A stretch of DNA of 64,000 nucleotides from Massilia atriviolacea (GTDB lineage Bacteria > Pseudomonadota > Gammaproteobacteria > Burkholderiales > Burkholderiaceae_D): positions 124,001 through 188,000 of the forward strand of contig NZ_RXLQ01000008.1 of assembly GCF_003953935.1 (NCBI RefSeq), given 5' to 3'. Numbering within the stretch: position 1 is the stretch's first letter; each line of letters opens with the position of its first letter. The notes beneath the pieces were generated by a model that saw only the letters and a program-made list of their open reading frames with translations, did not search any database and was not told the origin of the DNA. This document shows, piece after piece, positions 53,328 through 63,455 of this stretch. The translations under genes were made by a program, and so were the position numbers.

Positions 53328-54424
53328 GGGGCCGGCGCCGGCGCTGCGGGCGCCGCCGGCACATCGTCTTCGATGGCGTCGAGCGTGCGGTAGCAGGCCA
53401 TGGCCTGCGCCGACAAGCCCTTGAACAGCACCGGATCGTCCTGCCCCAGGCGCGCGTTGTCGACCAGGATGCGCACCTTGCTCAGGTAATCGGACTGCGT
53501 CAGCAGCTGTCCCAGCGGCGACACCGGCACGCCCTTGCGCATGCCGGCCTGCTCGCCGATGGCCGTGACCACGCTCTCGGGGAAGTTCCATTCGCGCCCG
53601 ATGCTGCAGGTGAGGATGCGGGCGTCGCGCACCAGGCGCGCGCAGAACATCTCCGAGCCCAGTTCCTTTTCGCCCTTGCTCATCTGGTCCATGATGCGCA
53701 GGGTGACGATCAGCCCCACGTTCTGCACCAGCCCCGCCAGAAACGCTTCGAAGGGATCGATGCCCATGGCCTCGGCCAGCATGCGGTTGGCCACCGCGCA
53801 GCGCTCGGACTGGTCCCAGATGCGCGGCGCCAGCAGGCGCGTGTACTGGCCCGAATTGAGGTCGATGATGGGGCGGAAGGCGACGCTGGTGATCAGGTGG
53901 CGCAAGCCCTCCTGGCCGATCAGCATGACCGCGTGTTCGACGCTGGTGATGGTGGTGCCGCTGCCCTTGAACGAGGTATTGGCCATGCGGATCACGGCAG
54001 CGACCAGCACCACGTCGTTGGAAATCGTGCGCGAGAGCTGCGCGCCCGAGAAGTTATCGCTGCGCAGGCTTTGCAGCAGCTGCGGCAGCAGGCCGGGAAG
54101 GCGCCGCACCAGCGCCGCGCCGGACTGCTGCGATGCCAGGATCGCCGTCAGTGCGTCGAGCACCTGGTTTTCGTGCGGCGTGGTATCGAGGCCGGTGACG
54201 TCGGCATTGTCGAACAGCCAGTTGAAATAGGTGCCGTTGACGCCGTCGCGCTGTTCGAACGACAGCTGCGCCGCGTTTGCGGGCGGCATGGCACTGGATG
54301 GCGCGGCGCTCGATGGCGCGGCGCTCGCTGGCGCGGCGCTCGCTGGCGCGGCCGGCGGCTGGCTGGCCTGCGTTGCGCCGGGCGCCTCGGGCGCCGAAAA
54401 AAGTCGCTTCACCCATTGATACAT
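53324..54424 (-). CDS. HDOD-domain signalling protein
   Basis: The 366-residue protein has an Ala/Ser/Pro-rich N-terminus (residues 12-50, built from 15-bp DNA repeats), then an HDOD domain (about 95-300: LVRRLPGLLPQLLQSLRSD, LIGQEGLRHLITSVAFRP, EAFLAGLVQNVGLI). HDOD domains lack the HD catalytic pair and act as regulatory modules. The gene overlaps arfB, so a link to ribosome rescue is possible but unproven. A second HDOD gene lies at 5.8 kb. Confidence 0.85.
   Translation of the reverse strand: MYQWVKRLFSAPEAPGATQASQPPAAPASAAPASAAPSSAAPSSAMPPANAAQLSFEQRDGVNGTYFNWLFDNADVTGLDTTPHENQVLDALTAILASQQSGAALVRRLPGLLPQLLQSLRSDNFSGAQLSRTISNDVVLVAAVIRMANTSFKGSGTTITSVEHAVMLIGQEGLRHLITSVAFRPIIDLNSGQYTRLLAPRIWDQSERCAVANRMLAEAMGIDPFEAFLAGLVQNVGLIVTLRIMDQMSKGEKELGSEMFCARLVRDARILTCSIGREWNFPESVVTAIGEQAGMRKGVPVSPLGQLLTQSDYLSKVRILVDNARLGQDDPVLFKGLSAQAMACYRTLDAIEDDVPAAPAAPAPAP
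54301..54345 (-). repeat. 15-bp tandem repeat in the HDOD gene
   Basis: Three near-identical units GCGCGGCGCTCGMTG encode Ala-Ser-Ala-Ala-Pro steps. A unit change keeps the frame, so length could vary between strains. Confidence 0.75.
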
Positions 54425-54614
54425 TGTCCATCCTTCAAGTTTGCAAACTTATCGCCCTGGAATATTGCCGCCTCATTGTAAAGACTTCCCGTTGCATTGC
54501 AAGCGCGTCCAGGGTCGCTGAAACCTTGATCGCGCTCAACGAGACCCTTGCACACGCGCACTACGATGGGGTTTCGCGACCTTGCCGCAGCCCCGCAGAG
54601 ACGAAAGGACCACC

Positions 54615-55103
54615 ATGCACACGATTTCAACGCAGTCTGCCGCCATCGGCAAGATGGAGTTCCTGAGTTTTCAACTGGGGGGCATGGAATACGGGGTCGA
54701 CTGCCGCAAGGTCAAGGAACTGCGCACCTTCCAGTCGCTGGAGCGGTTCGCTTCGGAAGGGGCGATCGTCAAGGGCGTGGCGGTGTCGCGCGGGGTGATC
54801 ATGCCGCTGGTGGACATGCGGGTGGCGTTCAACGAGCGGGCCGCCTCGCCCGGCCCGATGACCGACGTGATCATCCTGCAATTGTCGAGCTGCGTGATGG
54901 GCATGGTGGTCGACGGGGTGACCGACGTGGTGCACATGTACGCGGACCAGATCACGCCGATTCCGGGCATGACCCGCGACAGCGGCTGCGACTACCTGAT
55001 GGGACTTGGCCAGACCGGCGGGCGGCGCCTGATCCTGGTCGATATCGACAAGCTGATGTCGATCCGGCGCGAGACGGCGGCGGGGGCGCAGAAGGCTGCG
55101 TGA
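54615..55103 (+). CDS. CheW-type chemotaxis scaffold
   Basis: The 162-residue CheW domain (MEFLSFQLGGMEYGVDCRKVKELRTF, MPLVDMRVAFN, VVDGVTDVVHMYADQITPIPG) couples chemoreceptors to CheA in studied bacteria. It stands alone without other chemotaxis genes. AAGGACC precedes the ATG at 54615; an internal ATG at residue 14 is less likely. It converges with yheS. Confidence 0.88.
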   Translation: MHTISTQSAAIGKMEFLSFQLGGMEYGVDCRKVKELRTFQSLERFASEGAIVKGVAVSRGVIMPLVDMRVAFNERAASPGPMTDVIILQLSSCVMGMVVDGVTDVVHMYADQITPIPGMTRDSGCDYLMGLGQTGGRRLILVDIDKLMSIRRETAAGAQKAA

Positions 55104-55112
55104 CAATGCGCT

Positions 55113-55141
55113 GTCGCCCCCCGCCTGCGCGGGGGCGACGG
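55113..55141. repeat. REP-like palindrome, copy 3
   Basis: GTCGCCCCCCGC (55113-55124) pairs with GCGGGGGCGAC (55129-55139) with one bulged C. It shares GCGCGGG-N3-GACGG (55127-55141) with the copies at 36305 and 52894, and lies between convergent cheW and yheS. Confidence 0.65.
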
Positions 55142-55198
55142 TTCCTGGTGCGGTGGTCCCTGGTGCGGCGGTTCCCGGTGCGACGGTATCAGGGGCGC
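55139..55198. repeat. 15-bp tandem repeats between cheW and yheS
   Basis: Three to four copies of a 15-bp unit (CGGTTCCTGGTGCGG-like) follow the palindrome. They are non-coding, near the 3' end of yheS. Confidence 0.6.
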
Positions 55199-55217
55199 GT
55201 GCCGGCTGCGGCGAGCA

Positions 55218-57215
55218 TCAAACCGCCAGCCCTTCCAGCTGCTCCTGCAATTCCAGCCACTCCGCTTCCAGCTGCGCCAGGTCCTTCTTGTAGAACGACT
55301 GGTCCGCCAGCAGCGTCTTCAGCCTGGCCTTGTTGGCCGCCTCGTAGATGCTCGCTTCGCCCAGCTTTCCATCGACCTCCGCCTTTTGCTCGTTGCGCTT
55401 GGCGATCTGCTCTTCCAGGCGCTTGATCTTGCCTTCGATCGGTTTGCGCAATGCGGCGGTGCGCTGGCGCTGCTCGGCGTCCTGGCGCTTCTGGTCCTTC
55501 TTGTCGACCACCGGCGCGCTTGGCGGCGCCACCGCCGACGCCACCGGGAAGGCGGTCTTGTTGTCCTTGCCCGCCGCCGGCAGCACGGTGGTGCCCTTGC
55601 CAAGCTTGGTCTGGAACAGCCAGTCCTTGTAGTCGTCCAGGTCGCCGTCGAAGGGCTGCAGCTTGCCGTCGGCGACGATGATGAACTGGTCGGTGGTGGC
55701 GCGCAGCAGATGGCGATCGTGCGATACCACCACCAGCGTGCCTTCGAACTGCGCCAGCGCCATGGTCAGCGCTTCGCGCGTTTCCAGGTCCAGGTGATTG
55801 GTCGGTTCATCGAGCAGCAGCAGGTTCGGGCGCTGCCAGACGATCAGCGCCAGGGCCAGGCGCGCCTTTTCGCCGCCCGAGAACGGGCGGATCGGGCTGG
55901 TCACCATATTGCCCGGGAAGTTGAAGCCGCCCAGGAAGTTGCGCAGCTCCTGCTCGCGCACCGTCGGCGCGATTTTCGCCAGGTGCCACAGGGGCGACTC
56001 GTCGTGGCGCAGCATCTCCACCTGGTGCTGGGCGAAGTAGCCGATCGACAGGCCCTTGCCGAGCGTGGCCTCGCCCGTCAGCGGCGTCAGTTCGCCGGCG
56101 ATGGTCTTGATCAGGGTCGACTTGCCGGCGCCGTTCACGCCAAGAAGGCCGATGCGCTGGCCGATCTGCAGCGAGAACTTGATGCCCGAGACGATGGTCT
56201 TGTCGCCCACCTTGTCGCCATGTTCGTCGAGCAGGTGGTAGCCGGCGTTCACGTCTTCCATCACCAGCAGCGGATTCGGAGCGGCCAGCGGCTCGCGGAA
56301 TTCGAACGAGAATTCGGCGGCGGCGCGCAGCGGCGCCAGTTCTTCCATTTTTTCGAGCGCTTTCATGCGGCTCTGGGCCTGGCGCGCTTTCGAGGCCTGC
56401 GCCTTGAAGCGGTTGACGAACGATTCGAGGTGGGCGCGCTGGCGCTGCTGCTTGGCGAGCGCGCCGGCGGCCAGGATCATCTGGGCCGCGCGCTGGCGCT
56501 CGAAGCCGGAGTAGTTGCCCGAGTAGCGTTTCAGCTTGCGCTCGTCGATGTGCACGATGACGTTGACGATTTCGTCGAGGAAGTCGCGATCGTGCGAAAT
56601 GATGATCAGGGTGCCGGCGTAGCGTTTGAGCCAGTCTTCCAGCCAGATGATCGCGTCCAGGTCCAGGTGGTTGGTCGGTTCGTCGAGCAGCAGCAGGTCG
56701 GAAGGGCACATCAGCGCCTGCGCCAGGTTCAGGCGCATGCGCCAGCCGCCCGAGAAGCTGGCGATCGGCTGCTGCATCTGCGACAGCGAAAAGCCCAGGC
56801 CCAGCAGCAGCTGTTCGCCGCGCGACTGCACCGTGTAGGCGTCGGCGTCGGCCAGCGCGCTGTAGATCTCGCCGATGGCGATGCCGTTCTCGGTCGATTC
56901 CGGTTCCGATTCCAGGCGCGCCAGTTCGGCTTCGAGCTTGCGCAGGTGGACGTCGCCGTCGATCGCATAATCGAGCGCCGCGCGTTCCAGCGGCGGCGTT
57001 TCCTGGGCCACGTAAGCCATGCGCCATTTAGCGGGGAAATCGATCTCGCCCTGGTCCGGGTGCAGCTCGCCGCGCAGCATGCCGAACAAACTCGATTTGC
57101 CGGCGCCATTGGCGCCGATCAGGCCGATTTTATCGCCCGGGTTGAGGGTAAGGTCGACGCCATCGAGCAGCGGCTTGGTGCCGCGCATCAGGCTAACGTT
57201 CAGGAAACGGATCAT
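55218..57215 (-). CDS. yheS: ABC-F ATPase YheS
   Basis: The 665-residue soluble protein has two ABC ATPase domains with Walker A (GANGAGKSS, GVNGAGKST), signature FSGGWRMRL and FSGGEKARL and LLLLDEPTNHLDL in both, plus a coiled-coil C-terminus (VDKKDQKRQDAEQRQRTA onward). It matches E. coli YheS closely in N-terminal and linker segments. ABC-F proteins act on ribosomes rather than membranes. It ends the yffB-dapE-prmB-yheS unit, 26 bp after prmB. Confidence 0.9.
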   Translation of the reverse strand: MIRFLNVSLMRGTKPLLDGVDLTLNPGDKIGLIGANGAGKSSLFGMLRGELHPDQGEIDFPAKWRMAYVAQETPPLERAALDYAIDGDVHLRKLEAELARLESEPESTENGIAIGEIYSALADADAYTVQSRGEQLLLGLGFSLSQMQQPIASFSGGWRMRLNLAQALMCPSDLLLLDEPTNHLDLDAIIWLEDWLKRYAGTLIIISHDRDFLDEIVNVIVHIDERKLKRYSGNYSGFERQRAAQMILAAGALAKQQRQRAHLESFVNRFKAQASKARQAQSRMKALEKMEELAPLRAAAEFSFEFREPLAAPNPLLVMEDVNAGYHLLDEHGDKVGDKTIVSGIKFSLQIGQRIGLLGVNGAGKSTLIKTIAGELTPLTGEATLGKGLSIGYFAQHQVEMLRHDESPLWHLAKIAPTVREQELRNFLGGFNFPGNMVTSPIRPFSGGEKARLALALIVWQRPNLLLLDEPTNHLDLETREALTMALAQFEGTLVVVSHDRHLLRATTDQFIIVADGKLQPFDGDLDDYKDWLFQTKLGKGTTVLPAAGKDNKTAFPVASAVAPPSAPVVDKKDQKRQDAEQRQRTAALRKPIEGKIKRLEEQIAKRNEQKAEVDGKLGEASIYEAANKARLKTLLADQSFYKKDLAQLEAEWLELQEQLEGLAV

Positions 57216-57241
57216 GTTCTACTTTTTGTAATGGGTGGGGA

Positions 57242-58144
57242 TTACTGTGCTTGCAACTGTTCTGCCGTGAGCAGGAACACCATGTCGTCGCCGGCGCTGG
57301 TGGTCACCCAGGTCAGGCCCAGATGGCCGAAGGCCGCTTCCGCGTACTCGCGCTCGTTGCCGATTTCGACCATCAGGATGCCGTTCGGCGTCAGGCGTTC
57401 GGCCGCGCCGGCGACGATCTTGCGCACCAGGTCCATGCCGTCGGCGCCGCCGTCGAGCGCAATCTGCGGCTCGCGCAGGTACTCCGGCGGCAGCGATGCC
57501 ATCGAGGCCGAATTGACGTACGGCGGGTTGGAGACGATCAGGTCGTATTTCTTGAACGGGACGTTCTGGTACAGGTCCGAGGCGATCGGATTGACCCGGC
57601 CTTCGAGCTTGTATTCGCGGATATTCCGTTCGGCGACGGCCAGCGCATCGGCCGAGATGTCGACCGCGTCGACCACGCTGTCGGGGAAGGCGTCGGCCAT
57701 CATGATCGCCAGGCAGCCCGACCCGGTGCACAGTTCGAGGATGTTTTCGACCGCGTACGGGTCTTCCACCCAGGGGCTGAACTGGTGCGGGATCAGTTCG
57801 TGGATGAAGGAACGCGGCACGATCACGCGCTCGTCGACGTAGAAGGCGTAGGTGCCCAGCCACGCTTCGTTGGTGATGTAGGCGGCCGGCACGCGTTCGC
57901 TCACGCGCCGTTCGATCACGCCGAGGACCTGCAGCACTTCCTCAGGCAGCAGGCGGGCGTCGAGGAAGGGATCGAGCTTGTCGAGCGGGAGCTTGAGGGT
58001 GTGCAGGATCAGGTAGGCCGCTTCGTCCAGCGCTTCGGCGCTGCCGTGGCCGAAAAACAGCCTGGCGCCGTTGAAACGGGTGATCGCATAGCGCAGCAGG
58101 TCGCGCGGCGTGGTAAATGTCGCTGTAAACAGGGTAGTGGTCAT
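57242..58144 (-). CDS. prmB: Ribosomal protein L3 glutamine N5-methyltransferase PrmB
   Basis: PrmB methylates Gln150 of ribosomal protein L3. The 300-residue protein has the PrmB-type AdoMet motif LELCTGSGCLAIMMA, the catalytic NPPY in VSNPPYVNS, and AYITNEAWLGTYAFYVDERVIVPRS, which separates PrmB from PrmC. ATG at 58144 starts the conserved N-terminus. The gene follows dapE by 13 bp. Confidence 0.93.
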   Translation of the reverse strand: MTTTLFTATFTTPRDLLRYAITRFNGARLFFGHGSAEALDEAAYLILHTLKLPLDKLDPFLDARLLPEEVLQVLGVIERRVSERVPAAYITNEAWLGTYAFYVDERVIVPRSFIHELIPHQFSPWVEDPYAVENILELCTGSGCLAIMMADAFPDSVVDAVDISADALAVAERNIREYKLEGRVNPIASDLYQNVPFKKYDLIVSNPPYVNSASMASLPPEYLREPQIALDGGADGMDLVRKIVAGAAERLTPNGILMVEIGNEREYAEAAFGHLGLTWVTTSAGDDMVFLLTAEQLQAQ

Positions 58145-58157
58145 GGCTGTTCTCGGG

Positions 58158-59309
58158 TCAGGTGTTGTGCGGCGCAGGCGCCAGCAGCTTGTCGAGCGTG
58201 CGGCGATAGATGTTCTTGAGCGGATCGATGAAGCGCACGTCGATGTGCTCGTCGATCTTGTGGATGCTGGCATTCGGAGGGCCGAATTCTATCACCTGCG
58301 GGCAGATGCGGGCGATGAAGCGGCCGTCCGAGGTCCCGCCGGTGGTCGATAATTCGGTCCGCACCCCGGTCTCGGCCAGGATGGCGTGCGATAGCGCGTC
58401 GGACAGCGTGCCGCGCGGGGTCAGGAAGGGCAGGCCGGACAGGGTCCAGGCCAGGTCGTATTCGAGGCCGTGCCTGTCGAGGATCGCATGCACGCGCGCC
58501 TTCAGGTCTTCAAACGTGCTGGCCGTCGAAAAACGGAAGTTGAAGTCGATCGTCACGGCGCCCGGGATCACATTGTTGGCGCCCGTGCCGGCGTGGATGT
58601 TCGACATCTGCCAGGAGGTCGGCAGATAGTATTCGTTGCCCGCGTCCCACTGTTCGGCGGCCAGTTCGGCCAGCGCCGGGGCGCTCTGGTGGATCGGGTT
58701 GCGCGCCAGCTGCGGGTAGGCGATGTGGCCCTGGATGCCGTGGATCGTCAATTTGCCCGACAGCGAACCGCGCCGGCCGTTCTTGATCATGTCGCCCAGG
58801 GTGGCGGCCGATGTCGGCTCGCCCACCAGGCAGTAATCGATCTTCTCGCCGCGTTCTTCCAGCAGGCGGCAGACCACCACGGTGCCGTCGGTGGCCGGGC
58901 CTTCCTCGTCGCTGGTGATCAGGAAGGCGATCGAGCCGGCGTGGTCCGGGTGTTGGGCGATGAATTCTTCGCAGGCGACGACCATGGCCGCGATCGAGGT
59001 CTTCATGTCGGCCGCGCCGCGTCCATACAGCTTGCCGTCGCGCCGGGTCGGAATGAAGGGCTGCGACTGCCACTGTTCGACGGGGCCGGTCGGCACCACG
59101 TCGGTATGGCCGGCGAACACGAACACCGGCGAGGCGCTGCCCTTGCGCGCCCACAGATTGGTCACGCCGTTCGATTCGATGGTCTCGCACACGAAGCCGA
59201 GCGGCGAGAGCAGGTCGATCAGGTGCCGCTGGCAGCCTTTGTCGTCGGGCGTGATCGAGGAAAGCGCGATCAGTTTTTCGGTCAGCGCGAGGGTACGGGA
59301 AAAGGTCAT
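58158..59309 (-). CDS. dapE: Succinyl-diaminopimelate desuccinylase
   Basis: DapE hydrolyses N-succinyl-LL-diaminopimelate to LL-DAP and succinate. The 383-residue M20 enzyme has zinc ligands His68 (FAGHTDVVP), Asp101 (YGRGAADMK), the catalytic Glu pair (SDEEGP), and a later His ([11 protein letters not shown]). Its ATG overlaps the yffB stop by 4 bp. The same yffB-dapE order is found in E. coli. Confidence 0.94.
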   Translation of the reverse strand: MTFSRTLALTEKLIALSSITPDDKGCQRHLIDLLSPLGFVCETIESNGVTNLWARKGSASPVFVFAGHTDVVPTGPVEQWQSQPFIPTRRDGKLYGRGAADMKTSIAAMVVACEEFIAQHPDHAGSIAFLITSDEEGPATDGTVVVCRLLEERGEKIDYCLVGEPTSAATLGDMIKNGRRGSLSGKLTIHGIQGHIAYPQLARNPIHQSAPALAELAAEQWDAGNEYYLPTSWQMSNIHAGTGANNVIPGAVTIDFNFRFSTASTFEDLKARVHAILDRHGLEYDLAWTLSGLPFLTPRGTLSDALSHAILAETGVRTELSTTGGTSDGRFIARICPQVIEFGPPNASIHKIDEHIDVRFIDPLKNIYRRTLDKLLAPAPHNT

Positions 59310-59671
59310 TGGATTTCTTGGAGAGAGAAGATCTGGCGGTACTGCGCGTCCGAAAAGCCGACCGACAGCTTGCCGGCGCCGGCCAGCACAGGGCGTTTGA
59401 TGACGGACGGCTGCTCCAGCATCAGCGCGAGCGCGCTGGCCTTGTCGACGATGGCCGCGCGCCGTTCGTCGGGCAGCTTGCGCCAGGTCGTGCCCTTGCG
59501 GTTGACCAGCACTTCCCAGTCCAGCTCTTCAAGCCAGGCGGCCACGGTGGCGCGTTCGAGTCCCTGCTTCTTGAAGTCGTGGAAGTCGAATGCCTGCTCG
59601 TGCTCAGCCAGCCAGGTGCGGGCTTTTTTGACGGTGTCGCAGTTGGGAATGCCGTACAGGGTTTTTTTCAT
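59306..59671 (-). CDS. yffB: ArsC/Spx-family protein YffB
   Basis: The 121-residue protein has the ArsC-like fold, with Cys11 in [16 protein letters not shown], the family's usual reactive cysteine, but no neighbouring arsenate genes. It matches E. coli YffB, found next to dapE there too, and is unlikely to be an arsenate reductase. The substrate is unknown; glutathione-linked thiol chemistry has been suggested. It is first in the yffB-dapE-prmB-yheS unit. Confidence 0.88.
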   Translation of the reverse strand: MKKTLYGIPNCDTVKKARTWLAEHEQAFDFHDFKKQGLERATVAAWLEELDWEVLVNRKGTTWRKLPDERRAAIVDKASALALMLEQPSVIKRPVLAGAGKLSVGFSDAQYRQIFSLQEIQ

Positions 59672-60134
59672 GGTCGATCAGGAGCGCGGCCAGCCGCGCC
59701 CGGCATGCGGGCGTGGCGGCCTGAGTATTCTGGGGAACCCGGGAGGATACCACAGGCGCGCTGCGGCCAGCGGGGCGATGGCAGGGGAGGGCGCCGCGCG
59801 GCGCCGGCGCCAGCGCAAACGTGGTCACAGGACTACGTTTGCATTCTTATGCGAAATAAATGTTTTGTATCAGGCAAGCACAGCGCGGCGGATCGATTAC
59901 CATTGAACGCATCTGCGCGGCATCAGCAGCCGCGCGATGGGGGATTCTGTTTGTAGCATTCACTTGCGCGATGGCAACGACATGTCCGAACCAGGCTGGT
60001 TTCCCGATGATGTGCGGTCAGGCAACGATGAGCGCTGTGCGCGAGAACGCAGTGCGGGCGCGATCGAGCGCGGAGGCAGGCGCAGGCAAAAAAAGCCGCG
60101 ACATGGCGTCGCGGCGTCGTGTGCCAGGCCCGGA
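59672..60134. other. Gene-poor region between yffB and pilU
   Basis: This 463-bp stretch must hold the yffB promoter. It contains a 16-bp perfect palindrome GGCGCCGCGCGGCGCC (59790-59805) and the terminator of the pilU unit (60088-60115). I find no supported gene. Confidence 0.6.
60088..60115 (-). terminator. Intrinsic terminator of dapC-dapD-pilU
   Basis: On the minus strand an 8-bp perfect stem (GCCGCGAC with GTCGCGGC) and a 5-nt loop run into seven T. It sits 20 nt past the pilU stop. Confidence 0.9.
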
Positions 60135-61283
60135 TCAGCTGTTGAGCGTAAACTCGGTGAAGGACGAGGACGACGGTTCCTCGACCGGTTTCGGCGCCTC
60201 GGGCACGCCGGCGGCGCGCACGTCAGGACCGTTGTTAAGAAGCCACAACAGGTTGGTGGCCGAGTCGGCATTGGCCAGGCCTTCTTCCTGCGTGATCAGG
60301 CCGCTCTTGACCAGCTCGTACAAGGCCGATTCGAAGGTTTGCGAACCCGGCGACAGGCTGTTTTCCATCGCTTCCTTGATCTGGCCGATTTCGCCATTGT
60401 CGATCAGGTCGGCGATATAGCGCGTGTTGACCATGATTTCCACCGCCGCCTGGCGGGTGCCGCCGGCCGCCGAACGCACCAGGCGCTGCGACACGATGGC
60501 CTTGACCGCCGACGACAGATCCTGCAGCAGCGCCGGGCGGTTTTCGATCGGATAGAAACTGATGATGCGGTTCAGCGCGTTGTACGAGTTGTTTGCGTGC
60601 AAGGTCGCCAGCACCAGGTGACCGGACTGGGCGTAGGCCAGGGCCGCCGCCATGGTTTCCTTGTCGCGAATCTCGCCGATCAGGATGCAATCGGGCGCCT
60701 GGCGCATCGAATTGCGCAGGGCGATATAGAAACTGTTGGCGTCGCTGCCGATTTCGCGCTGGTTGACGATCGATTTCTTGTTCTTGAACAAATACTCGAT
60801 CGGGTCTTCCAGGGTCAGGATGTGTCCCGCGCGCAACTCGTTGCGGTGATCCAGCATCGAGGCGATGGTGGTCGACTTGCCCGAACCGGTCGCGCCGACC
60901 AGCAGCAGCAGGCCGCGCTTTTCCATGATCAGGTCGGCCAGCACGTGCGGCAGGCCGAGGTCTTCCAGGGCCGGGATGACGGCCGGCACGAAACGGAACA
61001 CGGCCGAGATCGTACCGCGCTGGCGGAAGGCCGACAGGCGGAAACGGCCCAGGTTGGCGACCGAAATACCCATGTTCAGCTCGTTTTCACGGGCCAGTTC
61101 GTCCATCTGCTCCTGGGTGCAGATTTCCGAGAGCAGGGCGGAAATGTTTTCCGGCTCCAGCTTTTGCTGGTTGATGGGAATCAGGTTGCCGTTGATTTTG
61201 ATATGGACGGGAGAATTGACCGCGAAGAACATGTCCGACGCGTTTTTTTCTTTCATCAGATGGAACAAGCGGTCCATTGCCAT
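60135..61283 (-). CDS. pilU: PilT/PilU-type twitching-motility ATPase
   Basis: The 382-residue hexameric ATPase powers type IV pilus retraction. It has GATGSGKST (Walker A), LTLEDPIEY, IGEIRDKETM and GHLVLATLHANN boxes, and an extended C-terminus ending in EPSSSSFTEF, closer to PilU (about 380 aa) than to PilT (about 345 aa). ATG at 61283 follows AGGAG. It is last in a dapC-dapD-pilU unit, unlike the more usual pilT-pilU pairing; a paralogue of PilT is therefore also possible. Confidence 0.83.
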   Translation of the reverse strand: MAMDRLFHLMKEKNASDMFFAVNSPVHIKINGNLIPINQQKLEPENISALLSEICTQEQMDELARENELNMGISVANLGRFRLSAFRQRGTISAVFRFVPAVIPALEDLGLPHVLADLIMEKRGLLLLVGATGSGKSTTIASMLDHRNELRAGHILTLEDPIEYLFKNKKSIVNQREIGSDANSFYIALRNSMRQAPDCILIGEIRDKETMAAALAYAQSGHLVLATLHANNSYNALNRIISFYPIENRPALLQDLSSAVKAIVSQRLVRSAAGGTRQAAVEIMVNTRYIADLIDNGEIGQIKEAMENSLSPGSQTFESALYELVKSGLITQEEGLANADSATNLLWLLNNGPDVRAAGVPEAPKPVEEPSSSSFTEFTLNS

Positions 61284-61314
61284 TTTTTTTCTCCTGGTTT
61301 GGACTTTGACTGTA

Positions 61315-62142
61315 TCAGATACCGCGAAGCAATTCGTTGATACCTGTTTTGGAACGTGTCTGGGCGTCCACACGCTTGACGATGACGGCGCAGTACAGGC
61401 TGTAGCTGCCGTCCGGCGACGGCAGGTTGCCCGACACCACCACGGAGCCGGCCGGCACGCGGCCGTACGTGACTTCGCCGGTGGCGCGGTCGTAGATCTT
61501 GGTCGACTGGCCGATGTACACGCCCATCGAGATGACCGAGTTTTCCTCGACGATGACGCCTTCGACGATCTCGGAACGGGCGCCGATGAAGCAGTTGTCT
61601 TCGATGATGGTCGGATTGGCCTGCATCGGTTCGAGCACGCCGCCGATGCCCACGCCGCCGGACAGGTGCACGTTCTTGCCGATCTGCGCGCACGAACCGA
61701 CCGTGGCCCAGGTGTCGACCATGGCGCCTTCATCGACATACGCGCCGATGTTGACGTAGGACGGCATCAGCACCACGTTTTTGGCGATGAAGCTGCCGCG
61801 CCGCGCGACGGCCGGCGGCACCACGCGGAAACCGCCGCGCGCAAAGTCGTCGGCCGTGTAGTTCGCGAACTTGGTCGGCACCTTGTCGTAGAACTGCATG
61901 GTGCCGTCGGACGGCATGACGCTGTTGTTCTCCAGGCGGAAGGAAAGCAGCACCGCTTTCTTGATCCACTGGTTGACGACCCAGTCGGCACCGGTTTTTT
62001 GCGCCACGCGCATGCTGCCGTCGTCCAGGCCAGCGATCACGTGGGCCACTGCCTCGCGCAGTTCGGCCGTGCCGTTGGATGGATTGATCTCGGCGCGCTG
62101 TTCCCAGGCGGTGTCGATGATGTTTTGGAGTTGTTGGGTCAT
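61315..62142 (-). CDS. dapD: Tetrahydrodipicolinate N-succinyltransferase
   Basis: DapD transfers succinate from succinyl-CoA to tetrahydrodipicolinate in lysine and peptidoglycan synthesis. The 275-residue enzyme has the left-handed beta-helix hexapeptide repeats ([24 protein letters not shown]) and the conserved [20 protein letters not shown] segment. E. coli DapD has 274 residues. It lies 32 bp after dapC and 31 bp before pilU. Confidence 0.95.
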   Translation of the reverse strand: MTQQLQNIIDTAWEQRAEINPSNGTAELREAVAHVIAGLDDGSMRVAQKTGADWVVNQWIKKAVLLSFRLENNSVMPSDGTMQFYDKVPTKFANYTADDFARGGFRVVPPAVARRGSFIAKNVVLMPSYVNIGAYVDEGAMVDTWATVGSCAQIGKNVHLSGGVGIGGVLEPMQANPTIIEDNCFIGARSEIVEGVIVEENSVISMGVYIGQSTKIYDRATGEVTYGRVPAGSVVVSGNLPSPDGSYSLYCAVIVKRVDAQTRSKTGINELLRGI

Positions 62143-62174
62143 GATCGTATTTTTAGTAAGTGGTGTGGCGGATT

Positions 62175-63395
62175 TCAAAGCGACTTCAATGACTTGCAAA
62201 ACTGGACGATGCGCTGGGCCGCCTCGACGCCTTCGTCGACTTCGGCCACCAGCGCCATGCGAATGCGGCCGCTGCCCGGGTTGATCCCGTGCGCGTCGCG
62301 CGCCAGGTAGCTGCCCGGCAGGACCGTCACATTATATTCCGCGTAAAGACGGCGCGCGAATTCGGTGTCCGACAGGCCGCTGCGGCGCACGTCGGCCCAC
62401 AGGTAAAAGCCGGCGTCGGGCAGTTCGACGTCCATCACTTCCTTGAGCAGCGGGGTGACGAGGGCGAATTTTTCGCGGTACTTGACGCGGTTTTCCTGCA
62501 CGTGGGTTTCGTCGCCCCAGGCAGCGATCGACGCCGCCTGCACCGGCGGCGCCATGGCGCCGCCGCAGTAGGTGCGGTACAGGAGGAATTTCCTGATCAC
62601 GGCCGGGTCGCCCGCCACGAAGCCGGAGCGCATGCCCGGCACGTTGGAGCGCTTGGACAGGCTGGAAAACACGATCAGCCTGGCGTAGGGCGTCTCGCCG
62701 CCGCTGCGTCCCAGCTGGTGCGCCGCTTCCAGCGCGCCCAAAGGAGCCGCACTGGTATGGTAAATCTCGGAATAGCATTCGTCGGCCGCGATCACGAAGC
62801 CATACCGGTCGGACAGCGCGAACAACTGCTTCCAGTCCTCCAGCGACAGGGTGGCGCCGGTCGGATTGCCCGGGGTGCACAGGTACAGCAGCTGCACGCG
62901 CGGCCAGATATCGGCTGGCACGCTGGCGTAGTCGCAGCCGAAATTGCGGCCCGGTTCCGAGTTCACGAAGTAGGGCTCGGCCCCGGCCAGGTAGGCCGCG
63001 CCTTCGTAGATCTGGTAGAACGGGTTGGGGCAGACGATCAGCGGCGCCGGCCGGGACGCGTCGATGACGCAGTGGGCGATCCCGAACAGGGCCTCGCGCG
63101 AGCCGTTCACCGGCAGCACCTGGGTGGCCGGGTTCAGGGCCGGCACGCCGTAGCGCCGTTCCAGCCAGCCGGCGATGGCGCCGCGCAGGGCGTCGGTGCC
63201 GGCGGTGCTCGGGTAATTGGCCAGTCCCGCCACACCGTGCGCCAGCGCCTTCTGGATGAAGGCCGGCGTCGGGTGCTTCGGCTCGCCGATCCCCAGGCTG
63301 ATCGCGGCGTACTCCGGGTTCGGGGTCACGCCCGCGAACAACTGGCGCAGTTTTTCAAAAGGGTAGGGGTGCAGTTTGTCGAGATGTGGATTCAC
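62175..63395 (-). CDS. dapC: Succinyldiaminopimelate transaminase
   Basis: DapC makes N-succinyl-LL-diaminopimelate with pyridoxal phosphate. The 406-residue aminotransferase has the conserved [18 protein letters not shown] and the PLP-lysine segment [15 protein letters not shown]. Its position before dapD supports DapC over other class I aminotransferases. It starts the unit dapC-dapD-pilU. Confidence 0.9.
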   Translation of the reverse strand: MNPHLDKLHPYPFEKLRQLFAGVTPNPEYAAISLGIGEPKHPTPAFIQKALAHGVAGLANYPSTAGTDALRGAIAGWLERRYGVPALNPATQVLPVNGSREALFGIAHCVIDASRPAPLIVCPNPFYQIYEGAAYLAGAEPYFVNSEPGRNFGCDYASVPADIWPRVQLLYLCTPGNPTGATLSLEDWKQLFALSDRYGFVIAADECYSEIYHTSAAPLGALEAAHQLGRSGGETPYARLIVFSSLSKRSNVPGMRSGFVAGDPAVIRKFLLYRTYCGGAMAPPVQAASIAAWGDETHVQENRVKYREKFALVTPLLKEVMDVELPDAGFYLWADVRRSGLSDTEFARRLYAEYNVTVLPGSYLARDAHGINPGSGRIRMALVAEVDEGVEAAQRIVQFCKSLKSL

Positions 63396-63455
63396 GGCGT
63401 TGCCAGGTTTTGGCGCAGGAAGCGCAGGGTTAGCGTAGATCGGAACAGCGTCGTA

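Noticed and set aside
55386..57842. 818-residue plus-strand open frame
   Set aside because: Antisense to yheS and prmB; translation has no family motif.
59306..59671. yffB as an arsenate reductase
   Set aside because: The ArsC-like fold is shared, but there is no arsenic gene nearby and the dapE linkage points to YffB.
59860..60420. 186-residue plus-strand frame before pilU
   Set aside because: It runs through the pilU terminator and the pilU 3' end in antisense and lacks a good start.
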